A stretch of 64,000 bases of DNA from Desulfuromonas versatilis. GTDB taxonomy: Bacteria; Desulfobacterota; Desulfuromonadia; Desulfuromonadales; NIT-T3. Both the position numbers and the translations under genes were made by a program. The notes under the pieces were generated by a model. The model was not told the origin of the DNA, searched no databases, and saw nothing but the letters and a program-made list of their open reading frames with translations. Below, piece after piece: positions 16,178 through 25,224 of this stretch; the first letter of the stretch is position 1, and each line of letters starts with the position of its first letter. The DNA lies in contig NZ_AP024355.1 in assembly GCF_019704135.1 (NCBI RefSeq), positions 4,037,034-4,101,033 on the forward strand, in the 5' to 3' direction.

Positions 16178-18379
16178 CTAACGCACCCCGCGTTCGTTGA
16201 AATAACCGCTGTAGGCCTGATCCTCTTCCTTGATATGGTGCAGCAGCCAGGACTTGAGGAAGTTGAACAGGTCGCTGGAAACCACCGCCGCGCCGGATTT
16301 CACCTTGGCCTGGAATTCGCCGACCCGGGCCACCAGGCGCTCGTGGGAGGCCTTGTGCTCCTCGTAGTCGGGGTACTCGTGGGCCTGCATCATCCGCTCC
16401 TCCTCGGCGAAATGCATTTGGGTGTAATCGACCAGTTTGTCCAGCACCGAGCGCATCACCTCGTTCCCCTTGCCCTGGCGCAGGGCACTGTACAGTTCAT
16501 TGACCATGTCGACCAGCTTGCGGTGCTGGCGATCAATCAGGCCGATATTGACGCTCAGGGAAGGGTCCCAGCGGATCACCTCTTCGCTGCCGGAGGCGGG
16601 CCAGGCCGGCGGCAGGCTGGCCTGGGCCTTTCTCGGCCGGGGTTTTGCCGCGGGGGCCGCGGGGGCGTAGACATGGGAGGCGCTCGAGGTGCCGCGCAGC
16701 TGGAATTTGCCCACCAGCTGCCGCAGCTGCTCGGCCTGGGAGGCGAACTCCTGGGCTGCCGCTGCGCTCTGTTCGGCGTTGGCGGTATTGCGCTGGGTCA
16801 CCTGGTCGATCTCCAGCAAGCCCTGGTTCACCTGGGTTATCCCCGCGGCCTGCTCGTTGGAAGCGGTGGCGATGGCCGCCACCAGCTCCGAGACCTGGGT
16901 GATCTGGGTGACGATGCCGCTGAGGGCCTCCGAACTGGCGTTGGCGATGCGCGCCCCATCTTCCACCTTCTTGACCGACCCTTCGATCAGTTCGGCGGTC
17001 TCCTTGGCGGCCCTGGCGCTGCGCGCGGCGAGGTTGCGCACCTCTTCGGCGACCACGGCGAAGCCTTTGCCGTGCTGGCCGGCCCGGGCTGCCTCCACGG
17101 CGGCGTTGAGGGCCAGCAGGTTGGTCTGGAAGGCGATCTCGTCGATGGTCTTGATGATCCGCGAGATGTCGTGGCTGGACTCGTTGATTTCGGTCATGGC
17201 GGTGACCATCTGCTGCATCTGGACATTGCCCTGCTCGGCGGAGGCCCGCGCCTGGCTCGAGAGCTGGTTGGCCTGGGCGGCGCTCTCGGCGTTGCTCTGC
17301 GTCTGGGCGTTCATCTGGTTCATCGAGGCCGAGATCTGCTGCAGCGAACTGGCCTGCTCGGTGGCCCCCTGGGAGAGGTACTGGCTGGTGTCGGATACCT
17401 GCACCGCGCCAGAGGCGATCTGCTCGCAGGCGCTGCGAATCTGCTGCAGGGTGCCGTCCAGATCGATGCCCAGGGACTGCAGGGCACCGCGGACCACGTC
17501 CCTGTCGCTGCGCGGGGAGACGGAAAAGGTCAGATCCCCTTCGGCGAGCCGCTGCAGGCTGGAGACCACCTCGGTCTGCAGGCTTTCGGCGAAATCATCC
17601 AGCGATTTGGCCATCTGTCCGATTTCGTCCCGCTGGGTCAGCCCCAGCGGCGGCACCTGGTGGCCGCTGGCCATTTCCTCCACCATCAGGCCCACCTTCT
17701 CGAGGGGCCTGCGCACCGCCCGGCCCAGCAGCAGGTAAACCGCCAGGATGGCGCCGAACAGCCCGCCCAGGCCGGTGAGGACCCCGGTCCAGATCGAGGA
17801 GGCTTCGGCCGCGGCCATCTCCCCGGACAGCGATTCCCGGGCCACCGCCAAATCCTTCATGCTGTAGCGGACGTAGAGCACGCCGGCCAGGTCGCCGACC
17901 TGGGCACTGTCATGACAGTCGAGGCAGGCCTGGTCCAGGCGGTGGGCCCGGGCCAGGGTGACCGCCTCCAGGTCGCCGGACTGGTAGGCCTCGGAGCCGG
18001 CGCTCTGCGAACCGTTGAAGACCTCGGGGGCCAGGGGCTGCTTGAGCATGCCTTTCTGGCTGGAGAATACGATCTGGCCCGTCGGGTTGGTCAGGCCGAC
18101 CTCCATCACCCCGGGGATATTCCCCAGCTCGCCCAGCATCTCCTCGAAGATCTCCATTTCACCCCGCTCCACCGATCCCCCGGCGGCGGTTTCGAGGCTG
18201 AGGAACACGTTTCGCGCCCTCTCCTCCCCGGCCTTTTCCAGGGCGGCCAGGGCCCGTTCACCGGAATCGCCGAGCCGGGCCAGGGTCTGCCAGGTGGAGA
18301 TGCATACACTGACGCCGAAGGCCAGGGCGAGCACTACAAAGAGGGCTCCGCTGACTTTTGCCTGCAATCCGAAACGCAT
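16178..18379 (-). CDS. Methyl-accepting chemotaxis protein with periplasmic heme site and C-terminal hemerythrin
   Basis: This 733-residue chemoreceptor has TM1 (about 8-30), a periplasmic sensor with a c-type heme motif CLDCH at 152-156, TM2 (about 197-218), HAMP, and a methyl-accepting helical bundle with the conserved hairpin tip [20 protein letters not shown] hemerythrin domain (about 605-725) carries diiron ligands in [24 protein letters not shown] and HHIKEED. It could therefore read redox state or gas outside the cell through heme and O2 inside through the diiron site, and signal to CheA. ATG follows AAGGAG. Periplasmic heme receptors are known in Geobacter; carrying both sensors is less usual. 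Confidence 0.92.
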   Translation of the reverse strand: MRFGLQAKVSGALFVVLALAFGVSVCISTWQTLARLGDSGERALAALEKAGEERARNVFLSLETAAGGSVERGEMEIFEEMLGELGNIPGVMEVGLTNPTGQIVFSSQKGMLKQPLAPEVFNGSQSAGSEAYQSGDLEAVTLARAHRLDQACLDCHDSAQVGDLAGVLYVRYSMKDLAVARESLSGEMAAAEASSIWTGVLTGLGGLFGAILAVYLLLGRAVRRPLEKVGLMVEEMASGHQVPPLGLTQRDEIGQMAKSLDDFAESLQTEVVSSLQRLAEGDLTFSVSPRSDRDVVRGALQSLGIDLDGTLQQIRSACEQIASGAVQVSDTSQYLSQGATEQASSLQQISASMNQMNAQTQSNAESAAQANQLSSQARASAEQGNVQMQQMVTAMTEINESSHDISRIIKTIDEIAFQTNLLALNAAVEAARAGQHGKGFAVVAEEVRNLAARSARAAKETAELIEGSVKKVEDGARIANASSEALSGIVTQITQVSELVAAIATASNEQAAGITQVNQGLLEIDQVTQRNTANAEQSAAAAQEFASQAEQLRQLVGKFQLRGTSSASHVYAPAAPAAKPRPRKAQASLPPAWPASGSEEVIRWDPSLSVNIGLIDRQHRKLVDMVNELYSALRQGKGNEVMRSVLDKLVDYTQMHFAEEERMMQAHEYPDYEEHKASHERLVARVGEFQAKVKSGAAVVSSDLFNFLKSWLLHHIKEEDQAYSGYFNERGVR

Positions 18380-18529
18380 AAGAGCTCCTTATCTTGTAAA
18401 ATTTCCAAGTCGGCAATGCCTATGGTACCGGTACATTGCCCCCAATAATTTCTTGACACCCCGGCTTGGATTCAAGTCCCGTACCAATTCGCACCAAAAA
18501 ATTTCGACGGCACGGTCTCGAGGCGGGGC

Positions 18530-18562
18530 AGCACAAAGGGCCGCCGTATCGTCCGGCGGCCC
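18530..18562 (-). terminator. Probable terminator of the second chemoreceptor gene
   Basis: GGGCCGCC and GGCGGCCC pair at 18538-18562, about 30 bases after the stop. The minus-strand tail is TTTGTG, so the T tract is short. Confidence 0.55.
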
Positions 18563-18590
18563 CTCGCGGCCATCCTGCCCTCAGAAAGGA

Positions 18591-20567
18591 TCAGTACCTG
18601 CCGAATTCCTGGTCTTCCAGGGCGATAAACGTCTCCGGGTGCCGTTTCGGGGCCGCTTTGGGTTCGGCCTCGGCCATGGAGCTCCAGGAGATCGCCTCCT
18701 GCTTGGGGCTGGGCTTGGCCGGAGCTTGCTTGGTAATTTCCCCGCCCACCTGGCCTTTCAGCTTGAAGCGGTGGAGCATCTGCCCCAGCTGGGCGGCCTG
18801 CCCGGAGAGTTCCTGGGCCGCCGCGGCGCTGGTTTCGGCATAGGCGGTGTTCTGCTGGGTCACCTGGTCGATCTGCCCCAACCCCTGGTTGATCTCGCCG
18901 AGGCCGGTCGCCTGGTCACGGCTGGCCTCGGCGATTTCCGCAACCAGCCCGGAAATGCGGGTCACCATGCCGACGATCTCCTCGAAGCCGGCCGCGGTCC
19001 CCCCGGCGATCCGGGAGCCCGCCTCGGTCTTTTTCACCGACCCGGCGATCAGCTCGGCGGTCTCCTTGGCCGCCGCGGCGCTGCGGGCGGCCAGGCTGCG
19101 CACCTCCTCGGCGACCACGGCGAAGCCCTTGCCGTGCTGGCCGGCCCGGGCCGCTTCCACCGCCGCGTTGAGGGCCAGCAGGTTGGTCTGGAAGGCGATC
19201 TCGTCGATGGTCTTGATGATCCGCGAGATGTTCTGCCCGGCCTGCTGGATTTCGGCCATGGCCGCGACCATCTGCTTCATCTGCTCGTTGCCGCGGTCGG
19301 CGGCCCCCTGGGCCTGGCTGGTCAGCTGGTTGGCGTTGGTGGCGTTTTCGGCGTTCTGGGTGGTCTGGGCCGCCAGTTGGGTCATCGAGGCCGAAATCTC
19401 TTCCAGGGAACTGGCCGATTCGGTGGCCCCCTGGGAGAGGGCCTGACTGGCCTCGGCGACCTGGCCGCTGCTGGCGGTGAACTGTTCGGCAGCCCCCTGC
19501 ACCTGGCCGAGCAGCCCGTTCATGTCCTCGGCCATTTTCTGCAATGCGCCGCGCAGTTGATCCTGGTCGTCCACCGGATGCACCTCGATGTCCAGATCCC
19601 CGTGCGCCATGGCCTGCAGCGCAGCGACCACCTCGTGCTCCAGATTGTCGGCGAAGGCGTTGAGGGCCCTGGCCATGTCGGCGAATTCGTCCCGGCGGGC
19701 ACCGACCTCCAGGCGGGCCGAAACCCTTCCTTTCCCCAGGTCTTCCGCCATGGCCACGGTCCTTTTCAAAATTTTGATCATGGAGACGATGAACCAGACG
19801 AACAGGGGGAATAGAACCGCTACGGTCGCCAGCAGGGCGATCCACAACCCGTTTTGGGCTTTTCCCGACGCGCTCGCCAGGCTCGCCTGGGCAGTGGCGG
19901 TCAGGCGGTCGGCCTCCTCGGAGACGCGGGTGAAATCCGCCTGGGCCCGGGCGGCGCCCTGGTGGATGTTCTCGGAGAGTTCGCCGAGGGTGCGGGAGAT
20001 GAAGAAATACATCTTGGCCATGGAAACCAGCATCGAACCCTGCCGGCCGACAAACTCCGGCGTACCGGGCTCCAGGGCGAAGAGATCAGGTAGCTCGTAT
20101 TCGAGCAGAACCTGCACGTCGCTGAAATTGCCGATGATCTGATCGGCCAGGGTGATGCCGTTGGTCCCGGGAATTGCCCGGTCGGCGCCGGGCATCTCCC
20201 GCACCACCTCGGCCTGCCTGACCAGGGCCGCGGCCTGGCCCATGATCTCTTCGACGGTGATCCCTTTGCTGCGCAGGTTGGACCCGTCGACCACGGCCTG
20301 CTGGAGGCTGATCAGGCCGGCATTGAGCTTGCCCAGCGCCTGGACCTGGGCTTCCAGGGTCAGGGCGTGGTCGGCGGACTCAGCGAGTTGCTGGCGGGTC
20401 TGGATCTGCGCCAGGAAAACGGACTGGGCCGAACGGGAGAGAAAGGTGCTGGCCCAGTAGCCGATGCCGGCGATTGTCAAAAAACCGACCAGGCCCACCA
20501 GGGAGATCAGCGTCATTTTCATCCCGATGGTGCGCTTCTCCAACAGCCTGAATCCCCCTGCTTTCAT
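18591..20567 (-). CDS. Methyl-accepting chemotaxis protein
   Basis: This 658-residue chemoreceptor has TM1 (about 18-40), a mainly helical periplasmic domain of roughly 190 residues without a heme motif, TM2 (about 240-262, [19 protein letters not shown]), HAMP and the methyl-accepting domain with the same tip sequence [20 protein letters not shown] long ATG-starting frame opens upstream, but ATG 20567 is preferred because GAAGGAG precedes it and the signal-anchor follows directly. The ligand is unknown. It is next to the heme/hemerythrin receptor on the same strand, although a terminator-like hairpin separates them. Confidence 0.92.
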   Translation of the reverse strand: MKAGGFRLLEKRTIGMKMTLISLVGLVGFLTIAGIGYWASTFLSRSAQSVFLAQIQTRQQLAESADHALTLEAQVQALGKLNAGLISLQQAVVDGSNLRSKGITVEEIMGQAAALVRQAEVVREMPGADRAIPGTNGITLADQIIGNFSDVQVLLEYELPDLFALEPGTPEFVGRQGSMLVSMAKMYFFISRTLGELSENIHQGAARAQADFTRVSEEADRLTATAQASLASASGKAQNGLWIALLATVAVLFPLFVWFIVSMIKILKRTVAMAEDLGKGRVSARLEVGARRDEFADMARALNAFADNLEHEVVAALQAMAHGDLDIEVHPVDDQDQLRGALQKMAEDMNGLLGQVQGAAEQFTASSGQVAEASQALSQGATESASSLEEISASMTQLAAQTTQNAENATNANQLTSQAQGAADRGNEQMKQMVAAMAEIQQAGQNISRIIKTIDEIAFQTNLLALNAAVEAARAGQHGKGFAVVAEEVRSLAARSAAAAKETAELIAGSVKKTEAGSRIAGGTAAGFEEIVGMVTRISGLVAEIAEASRDQATGLGEINQGLGQIDQVTQQNTAYAETSAAAAQELSGQAAQLGQMLHRFKLKGQVGGEITKQAPAKPSPKQEAISWSSMAEAEPKAAPKRHPETFIALEDQEFGRY

Positions 20568-20832
20568 GACCGACTCCTTCCGATAACTGGGCCCACAGAT
20601 TCCACGTCTGGCTACCGGGGAAACCATTATTGCAATTGCCGCACCAAGCAAGAGACAAGCCGGCTCTGGACCCAAGTCATGGATATTTAGAGGTTCTGCG
20701 AAAGGGTCACGCACAGGACGCGGCGGAGCGCCGGCAGGACCAAGGAAAGCCGGCTGCCCAGGGGAGTCGGCTAGGGGAAACCCGTTGCAAGGGGGGAGGG
20801 AAAATCGGCAGGAAACGCGGGGCGGGATCGGG

Positions 20833-21498
20833 TCAATCCGCCTTGCCAAGCAGGCGCAGGAAATTGGCGAGGAGCCTCCCGGAGGTCGCCAGATGCCGGT
20901 CCAGGCCGGCGCGAAAACCCGTGACCACCTCCTCCCCGGCGCCGGTAAAACGGCTCCAGGCGGCGACGATCGTCTCGTCCACCTCGGGATGAAACTGCAG
21001 CCCCCAGGCGCGCCGATAGCGAAAGGCCTGGCCCGGGCAGTGCCGGGAAAGGGCCAGGTGAACGGCTCCGCCCGGGATGTCGAAACTGTCGCTGTGCCAT
21101 TGCAGCGAATGGAAGGTCGGGGAGACCCCGGCAAAAAGCGGATCGCTCTGGGCTGCGGGGGTCAGCTGCAGCGGCAGCAGGCCCCGCTCGCCGCGGTGGT
21201 TGCAGGTCACCGGGGCCCCCAGCACCTCGGCCAGCAGCTGTCCGCCCAGACAGATGCCGAGCAGGGGAATTTCCCGCTCGACGGCCGCGGCCATAAACTC
21301 CTTGAGCGGGGTCAAATAGGGGTAGCGCAGGGTGTCGTGCACGCTCATGTAGCCGCCCAGCACCATCAGGCCGGAAACCTGGGAGAAATCGGGCAGCGGC
21401 TCGCCGTCGCAGAGACGCACGACCCGCGCGGGCCGATCGGCCCGCGGCCCGAACAGCCCAGCCGGAACCCGCTGGTCATTTTGAATGATGGTAAGCAT
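20833..21498 (-). CDS. Class I glutamine amidotransferase domain protein
   Basis: This 221-residue stand-alone GATase-1 protein resembles the GMP-synthase glutaminase domain. The catalytic cysteine is in [11 protein letters not shown] (C83 approximately) and the catalytic His/Glu pair in LQFHPEVDE. Such enzymes release ammonia from glutamine or, in related members, hydrolyse gamma-glutamyl compounds. No synthase partner is adjacent. It lies downstream of modBC on the same strand, separated by a heptamer repeat array. ATG 21498 has GAGGGAGCGG upstream. The substrate is unknown. Confidence 0.85.
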   Translation of the reverse strand: MLTIIQNDQRVPAGLFGPRADRPARVVRLCDGEPLPDFSQVSGLMVLGGYMSVHDTLRYPYLTPLKEFMAAAVEREIPLLGICLGGQLLAEVLGAPVTCNHRGERGLLPLQLTPAAQSDPLFAGVSPTFHSLQWHSDSFDIPGGAVHLALSRHCPGQAFRYRRAWGLQFHPEVDETIVAAWSRFTGAGEEVVTGFRAGLDRHLATSGRLLANFLRLLGKAD

Positions 21499-21506
21499 CC
21501 GCTCCC

Positions 21507-21596
21507 TCGTGATTCGTGATTCGTGATTCGTGATTCGTGATTCGTGATTCGTGATTCGTGATTCGTGACCGGTGACTCGTGACTGGTGACTCCTCA
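21507..21596. repeat. Heptamer tandem array (GATTCGT)n (family C)
   Basis: About eight near-perfect GATTCGT units are followed by degenerate GTGACTG/GTGACTC units, directly upstream of the amidotransferase start codon. The period of 7 matches the degenerate heptamer hairpins in the nif region, but no inverted arm is present here. Confidence 0.85.
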
Positions 21597-21613
21597 CTCC
21601 TGAATTCTGCCCC

Positions 21614-22672
21614 TCAATACAACCGCCGGAAAGCCGAGGCCTTGATGATCGCGTAAAGTTCCGCTCCGCGGCGGATCTCCAGGTCGCGGGCGGCATCGTG
21701 CACCACCTGGGACACCAGCCGCTGGCCGCCGCAGTCGAGCTCGACCCCCACCCGGTTGCCCGTCTCGAACACCTCGGTGACCCGGCAGTGCAGCAGGTTG
21801 CGGGCGCTCGAGGCCTCGGGATGGCGCTTGAACAGGGTGATGTCCTTGGAGGAGAGCTCGTACATGGCCGCGCCGCCGCCATTGGCCCCGTCGGAGAGGA
21901 CCAACTCGTGCTCCCCCCAGCGGTAGGCCCAGAGGTCGTCCTGGGGACGGGGGCTGTGCAGCTCCATCAGGTTGATGTAACCCACCTGACTGGAGGCCAT
22001 CCGCTGCCGGGCCAGATCTTCCACGGACACCTGGGCGGCCAGGCGCCCGGCCTCGAAGACCAGCACCTCCTCGGTCATCAGGCGCATCTCGTTGAGGGAG
22101 TGGGAGATGAACAGCAGCGGGATGTCGAATTCGGAAAAGACCTTCTGCAGGTAGGGGATGATCTGGTACTTGAGCCCCTCGTCGAGCCCGGTCAGCGGCT
22201 CGTCCATGAGGATGAAGCGCGGGCAGGTGAGCACCGCCCGGCCCAAAGCCACCCGCTGGCGCTCGCCGCCGGAAAGGGTGCCGACCCCGCGCCCGAGCAG
22301 GTGGGTGATGTTGAGCACCTCGGCGATGGCCCCGGGGTCGATCTTGCGCTCGTGCCCGGGGGTGCGCCGGTAACCGTAGAGCAGGTTGCGCTGCACGCTA
22401 AGATGCGGAAACAGGTGGGCATGCTGGAAGACCACCGCCAGGCGGCGCCGCTCGGGCGAGAGCCGCACCCCTGTGGCCGAGTCGTAGAGGGGCTCGCCGT
22501 CGAGACGAATGTACCCGGCGTCGGGGTGAACCAGCCCGGCCAGCATCCCCACCAGGGTCGATTTGCCGCTGCCCGATTTGCCGAAAATGCCGATGCGGCT
22601 CACCTCCACGCGGAACTCGGCGTCGAAGCGGAAGGAGCCGAAACTTTTTTGCAGGCAGACCTCCAGCCTCAT
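21614..22672 (-). CDS. modC: Molybdate ABC transporter ATP-binding protein
   Basis: ModC powers molybdate import. The 352-residue protein has Walker A GKSGSGKST (31-39), the signature LSGGERQRVALGRA, Walker B FILMDEP, a switch histidine in ISHS, and a C-terminal TOBE-type domain (about 290-352) of the kind that binds molybdate. The start codon overlaps the modB stop by four bases, so the two are translationally coupled. Molybdate uptake fits the FeMo-co synthesis genes nearby. Confidence 0.9.
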   Translation of the reverse strand: MRLEVCLQKSFGSFRFDAEFRVEVSRIGIFGKSGSGKSTLVGMLAGLVHPDAGYIRLDGEPLYDSATGVRLSPERRRLAVVFQHAHLFPHLSVQRNLLYGYRRTPGHERKIDPGAIAEVLNITHLLGRGVGTLSGGERQRVALGRAVLTCPRFILMDEPLTGLDEGLKYQIIPYLQKVFSEFDIPLLFISHSLNEMRLMTEEVLVFEAGRLAAQVSVEDLARQRMASSQVGYINLMELHSPRPQDDLWAYRWGEHELVLSDGANGGGAAMYELSSKDITLFKRHPEASSARNLLHCRVTEVFETGNRVGVELDCGGQRLVSQVVHDAARDLEIRRGAELYAIIKASAFRRLY

Positions 22673-23358
22673 CCCCGCACCTCCCGCCGGAAGCGCCTCA
22701 CCAGGGCCTCGTTGCCGAGCAGCACCGCCAGGGAGAGAACGATGGAGACCAGGCACAGCGACAGCGCCAGGCGGTCCCCCCCGGGCGTGCTGGTGTAGTC
22801 GTAGATGGCCAGGGGAATGGTCTGGGTCACCCCGGGGATGTTGCCGGCGATGATGATGGTGGCGCCGAATTCGCCGAGGCTGCGGGCGAACATCAGGGTG
22901 GCGCCGGCCAGGATCGAGCGGCCCGAGAGGGGGAGGATGACGGTGAACAGGGCGTCGAGACGTCCGGCCCCCAGGGTGCGCGAGGCCTGGATCAGCTTCT
23001 CGTCGATCCCCTCCATGCCGATGCGGATCGAGCGCACCAGCAGCGGAAAGCCGACCACCATCGAGGCGATCACCGCCGCCTTCCAGGTGAAGATGACGCG
23101 AATCCCCAGCTGCGCCAGCAGCCCACCGAGCCAGCCCTTGTTCCCCAGCAGGAGCAGCAGCAGATAGCCCACCACCACCGGCGGCAGCACCAGCGGCAGG
23201 TTGATGACCCCGTCGAAGAGGGCCTTGGCGCGCATGCGGGTGAACACCAGCAGGTAAGCGGCGACGAACCCCAGGGGGAGCGAGGCGACGGTGGCCACGG
23301 TGGCCACCTTGGCCGAAAGCCAGATGGCCTGAAAATCTGCGGGGGTCAGCTCGAGCAT
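22669..23358 (-). CDS. modB: Molybdate ABC transporter permease
   Basis: The 229-residue inner-membrane permease has five to six hydrophobic helices and the EAA-type coupling loop (EKLIQASRTLGAG). The motif SLGEFGATIIIAGNIPG is typical of ModB. It overlaps modC by four bases. No periplasmic ModA with a signal peptide is encoded in the window, which is odd because modA normally precedes modB. The ATG at 23358 lacks a clear ribosome site. Confidence 0.9.
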   Translation of the reverse strand: MLELTPADFQAIWLSAKVATVATVASLPLGFVAAYLLVFTRMRAKALFDGVINLPLVLPPVVVGYLLLLLLGNKGWLGGLLAQLGIRVIFTWKAAVIASMVVGFPLLVRSIRIGMEGIDEKLIQASRTLGAGRLDALFTVILPLSGRSILAGATLMFARSLGEFGATIIIAGNIPGVTQTIPLAIYDYTSTPGGDRLALSLCLVSIVLSLAVLLGNEALVRRFRREVRG

Positions 23359-23536
23359 GGACGCGAATGACTCGTGATTGCCAATGGGTGAGGGGTGAAA
23401 TGGGCCTGGCCGCGCGACCCGGGACTCTCCGACAATTCGCGAAACCCGGGTGAAGAAGGCCGGATGAAATTGTCCAACATCTTCGCGGAGAAAGCAAGGC
23501 GGGAGAAGGCCGCGGGGCACCTGGCGCCAGCCCGGT

Positions 23537-24541
23537 CTAAAAATCGAAATCGATGGTCTCCCCGCGCCGCAGCGCCTCGCGCACCGCCAGCAGGCGCCGG
23601 TCGAGGGCCTCGAGGGCGCGGCGGTTGGCCCGCTCGCGCTCGCTGGTGACCAGCACCTGGCGGATGCCGCCACCGGCGATGACCAGCCGCCGGTCGCCGG
23701 AGAGAGCCAGCAGCGGGTCGTGGGTCGCCATGAGCACGATCTTCTCCTTTTTCACCAGCAGCTCCAGGGCGCGGCGCCGATCGACCCCGGCGTTCTCGAT
23801 CTCGTCGATGAGCACGATGGGCGAGGCGCTCAGACAGGCCGTGTCGGCGATCATCAGCGCCCGCGACTGCCCGCCGGAGAGGGCGGTGACCGGCGTCTCG
23901 GCGGTGAACGGCTCGCCGGCCAGCTCCACGGCGGTGGCGAAGATCTGCTCGACCACCGCCTGGCTGTCGTCGACCAGGCGGCTTTCGGCGTGCAGGGTGA
24001 GAAACTCGCGCACCGAGAGGTCCATGACGAAATTCATGTTCTGCGAGAGCTGGGCGACCAGGCGCTGCTCCCCCGAGAGCCGCGCCGCCTCGTCCGGCGG
24101 CCGGTCGTCGAGCAGGATGCGGCGGCCGCTGGGGGTGTCCCCCTGGGCCATGCATTCGATGTCGGCCAGCAGCCGGCTCTTGCCCGAGCCGGTGGGGCCG
24201 ACCACGCAAACCACCTCGCCGGGGGCAAACTCCAACTGGACATCCTCGGGCCGCCCCTGCTTGTCGCGCCCGCCGAGCAGGGTCACCTTGCGCACCGGTT
24301 GGTCTCCGCCGTGCTGGAACTGCTCCATGTGCCGGGCGAAATCGACGAACTGGGCGGCCAGCGCGGCGTGGTCCAGGCCGAGCTCGGCTAGCTGCGCGGC
24401 CTGCAGGCCGGCGAAAAAGGCGGCGGGGCACTGCCCCGGGCCCGGCATGCCGAGCTGCAGGGCGACAAAGAAATCCCGCAGGTAGGGTCGTTGCTCGAGC
24501 AGCTCGCTCACCGGCTGCTGCAACAGCTCGCGTTCGCTCAT
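23537..24541 (-). CDS. ABC-type ATPase of an uncharacterised three-gene module
   Basis: This 334-residue protein has a helical N-terminal part (about 1-75, with PVSELLEQRPYLRDFF, similar to DUF1858-type modules) followed by an ABC ATPase: Walker A GPTGSGKS (115-122), signature LSGGQSRALM, Walker B VLIDEIENAG, and switch His in MATHDP. No permease and no membrane segment are associated with it. It overlaps the GTPase gene by four bases, which in turn overlaps the binding-protein gene. The Walker B region (DEIENAG) is more like soluble ABC ATPases than importers. The role is unknown; a chaperone or metal-cofactor function is one possibility. Confidence 0.75.
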   Translation of the reverse strand: MSERELLQQPVSELLEQRPYLRDFFVALQLGMPGPGQCPAAFFAGLQAAQLAELGLDHAALAAQFVDFARHMEQFQHGGDQPVRKVTLLGGRDKQGRPEDVQLEFAPGEVVCVVGPTGSGKSRLLADIECMAQGDTPSGRRILLDDRPPDEAARLSGEQRLVAQLSQNMNFVMDLSVREFLTLHAESRLVDDSQAVVEQIFATAVELAGEPFTAETPVTALSGGQSRALMIADTACLSASPIVLIDEIENAGVDRRRALELLVKKEKIVLMATHDPLLALSGDRRLVIAGGGIRQVLVTSERERANRRALEALDRRLLAVREALRRGETIDFDF

Positions 24542-25224
24542 GAGAAATCCATGGTCTTGACGTTGCCGATCTGGCAATCGCGGCCGATGCGGGTTTCGCC
24601 CAGGCAGTAGGAACACAGGGCCGCGGGCATGCTGAAGCGCAGCCGCACCTGCTCCAGGCTGTCGGTCTCGGCGGCCCCCTGCAGATGCTTGTGCAGCAGC
24701 AGGGCCCCCTGGCCGGTGAGGCCGTTGACCGGCAGCACCGCCGCGCGGGGATTGACCTGGCGCACCCGGAAGGCGAAGACCTCGCGCTCGGCCTGGGAGA
24801 CGATGTCCCCCTTGGTGATCACCACCACGTCGGCGGTCTTGAGCATGGGGCCGATCTTGCGCGGGGTATGCACGCCGCTCAGGTTGTCGATCACGCACAC
24901 CGCCAGCACCTCGCGGATATGCGGCGAGCAGCGGTTGCAGAGCCCGGCGCTCTCCACCATCAGCAGGTCGAAGCCGCTGCGCCGCCCCCACTGCACCCCC
25001 TGCTCGATGTTGGCGACGAAGAAATGGTCGGGGCACAGCCCCCCCGCCAGGCCGGTCTTCACCGGGATGCCGGCCTTCTCGTAGCGCTGCTGGTCGTCGC
25101 TGGAGAGGCAGTCGAACTTGATGACGCCGACCCGCAAGCCCGCGTCGGCCAGCCCCTCGGCAACCCGCAGCACCACCGAGGTCTTGCCGCTGGAGGGGGG
25201 ACCGGCCAGGGTGACCAGCTTCAC
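24538..25224 (-). CDS. CobW/HypB/UreG-like P-loop GTPase with cysteine motifs
   Basis: This 228-residue protein has a G1 loop GPPSSGKT near the N-terminus, a Walker B-like LLMVESAGLCNRCSPH, and ITKGD as the guanine-specificity motif, which assigns it to the SIMIBI metallochaperone GTPases (HypB, UreG, CobW). The Cys pair after the Walker B and the C-terminal CSYCLGETRIGRDC could bind metal. GTG 25224 was chosen because it overlaps the preceding stop (GTGA) and has GGAG upstream. HypB and UreG deliver Ni, but no Ni-enzyme gene adjoins; the neighbours are an ABC ATPase, a binding-protein fold, modB and nifB. Confidence 0.78.
   Translation of the reverse strand: MKLVTLAGPPSSGKTSVVLRVAEGLADAGLRVGVIKFDCLSSDDQQRYEKAGIPVKTGLAGGLCPDHFFVANIEQGVQWGRRSGFDLLMVESAGLCNRCSPHIREVLAVCVIDNLSGVHTPRKIGPMLKTADVVVITKGDIVSQAEREVFAFRVRQVNPRAAVLPVNGLTGQGALLLHKHLQGAAETDSLEQVRLRFSMPAALCSYCLGETRIGRDCQIGNVKTMDFS

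Noticed and set aside
21507-21596. CRISPR-like repeat array
   Set aside because: The units are 7 bases long and contiguous with no spacers.
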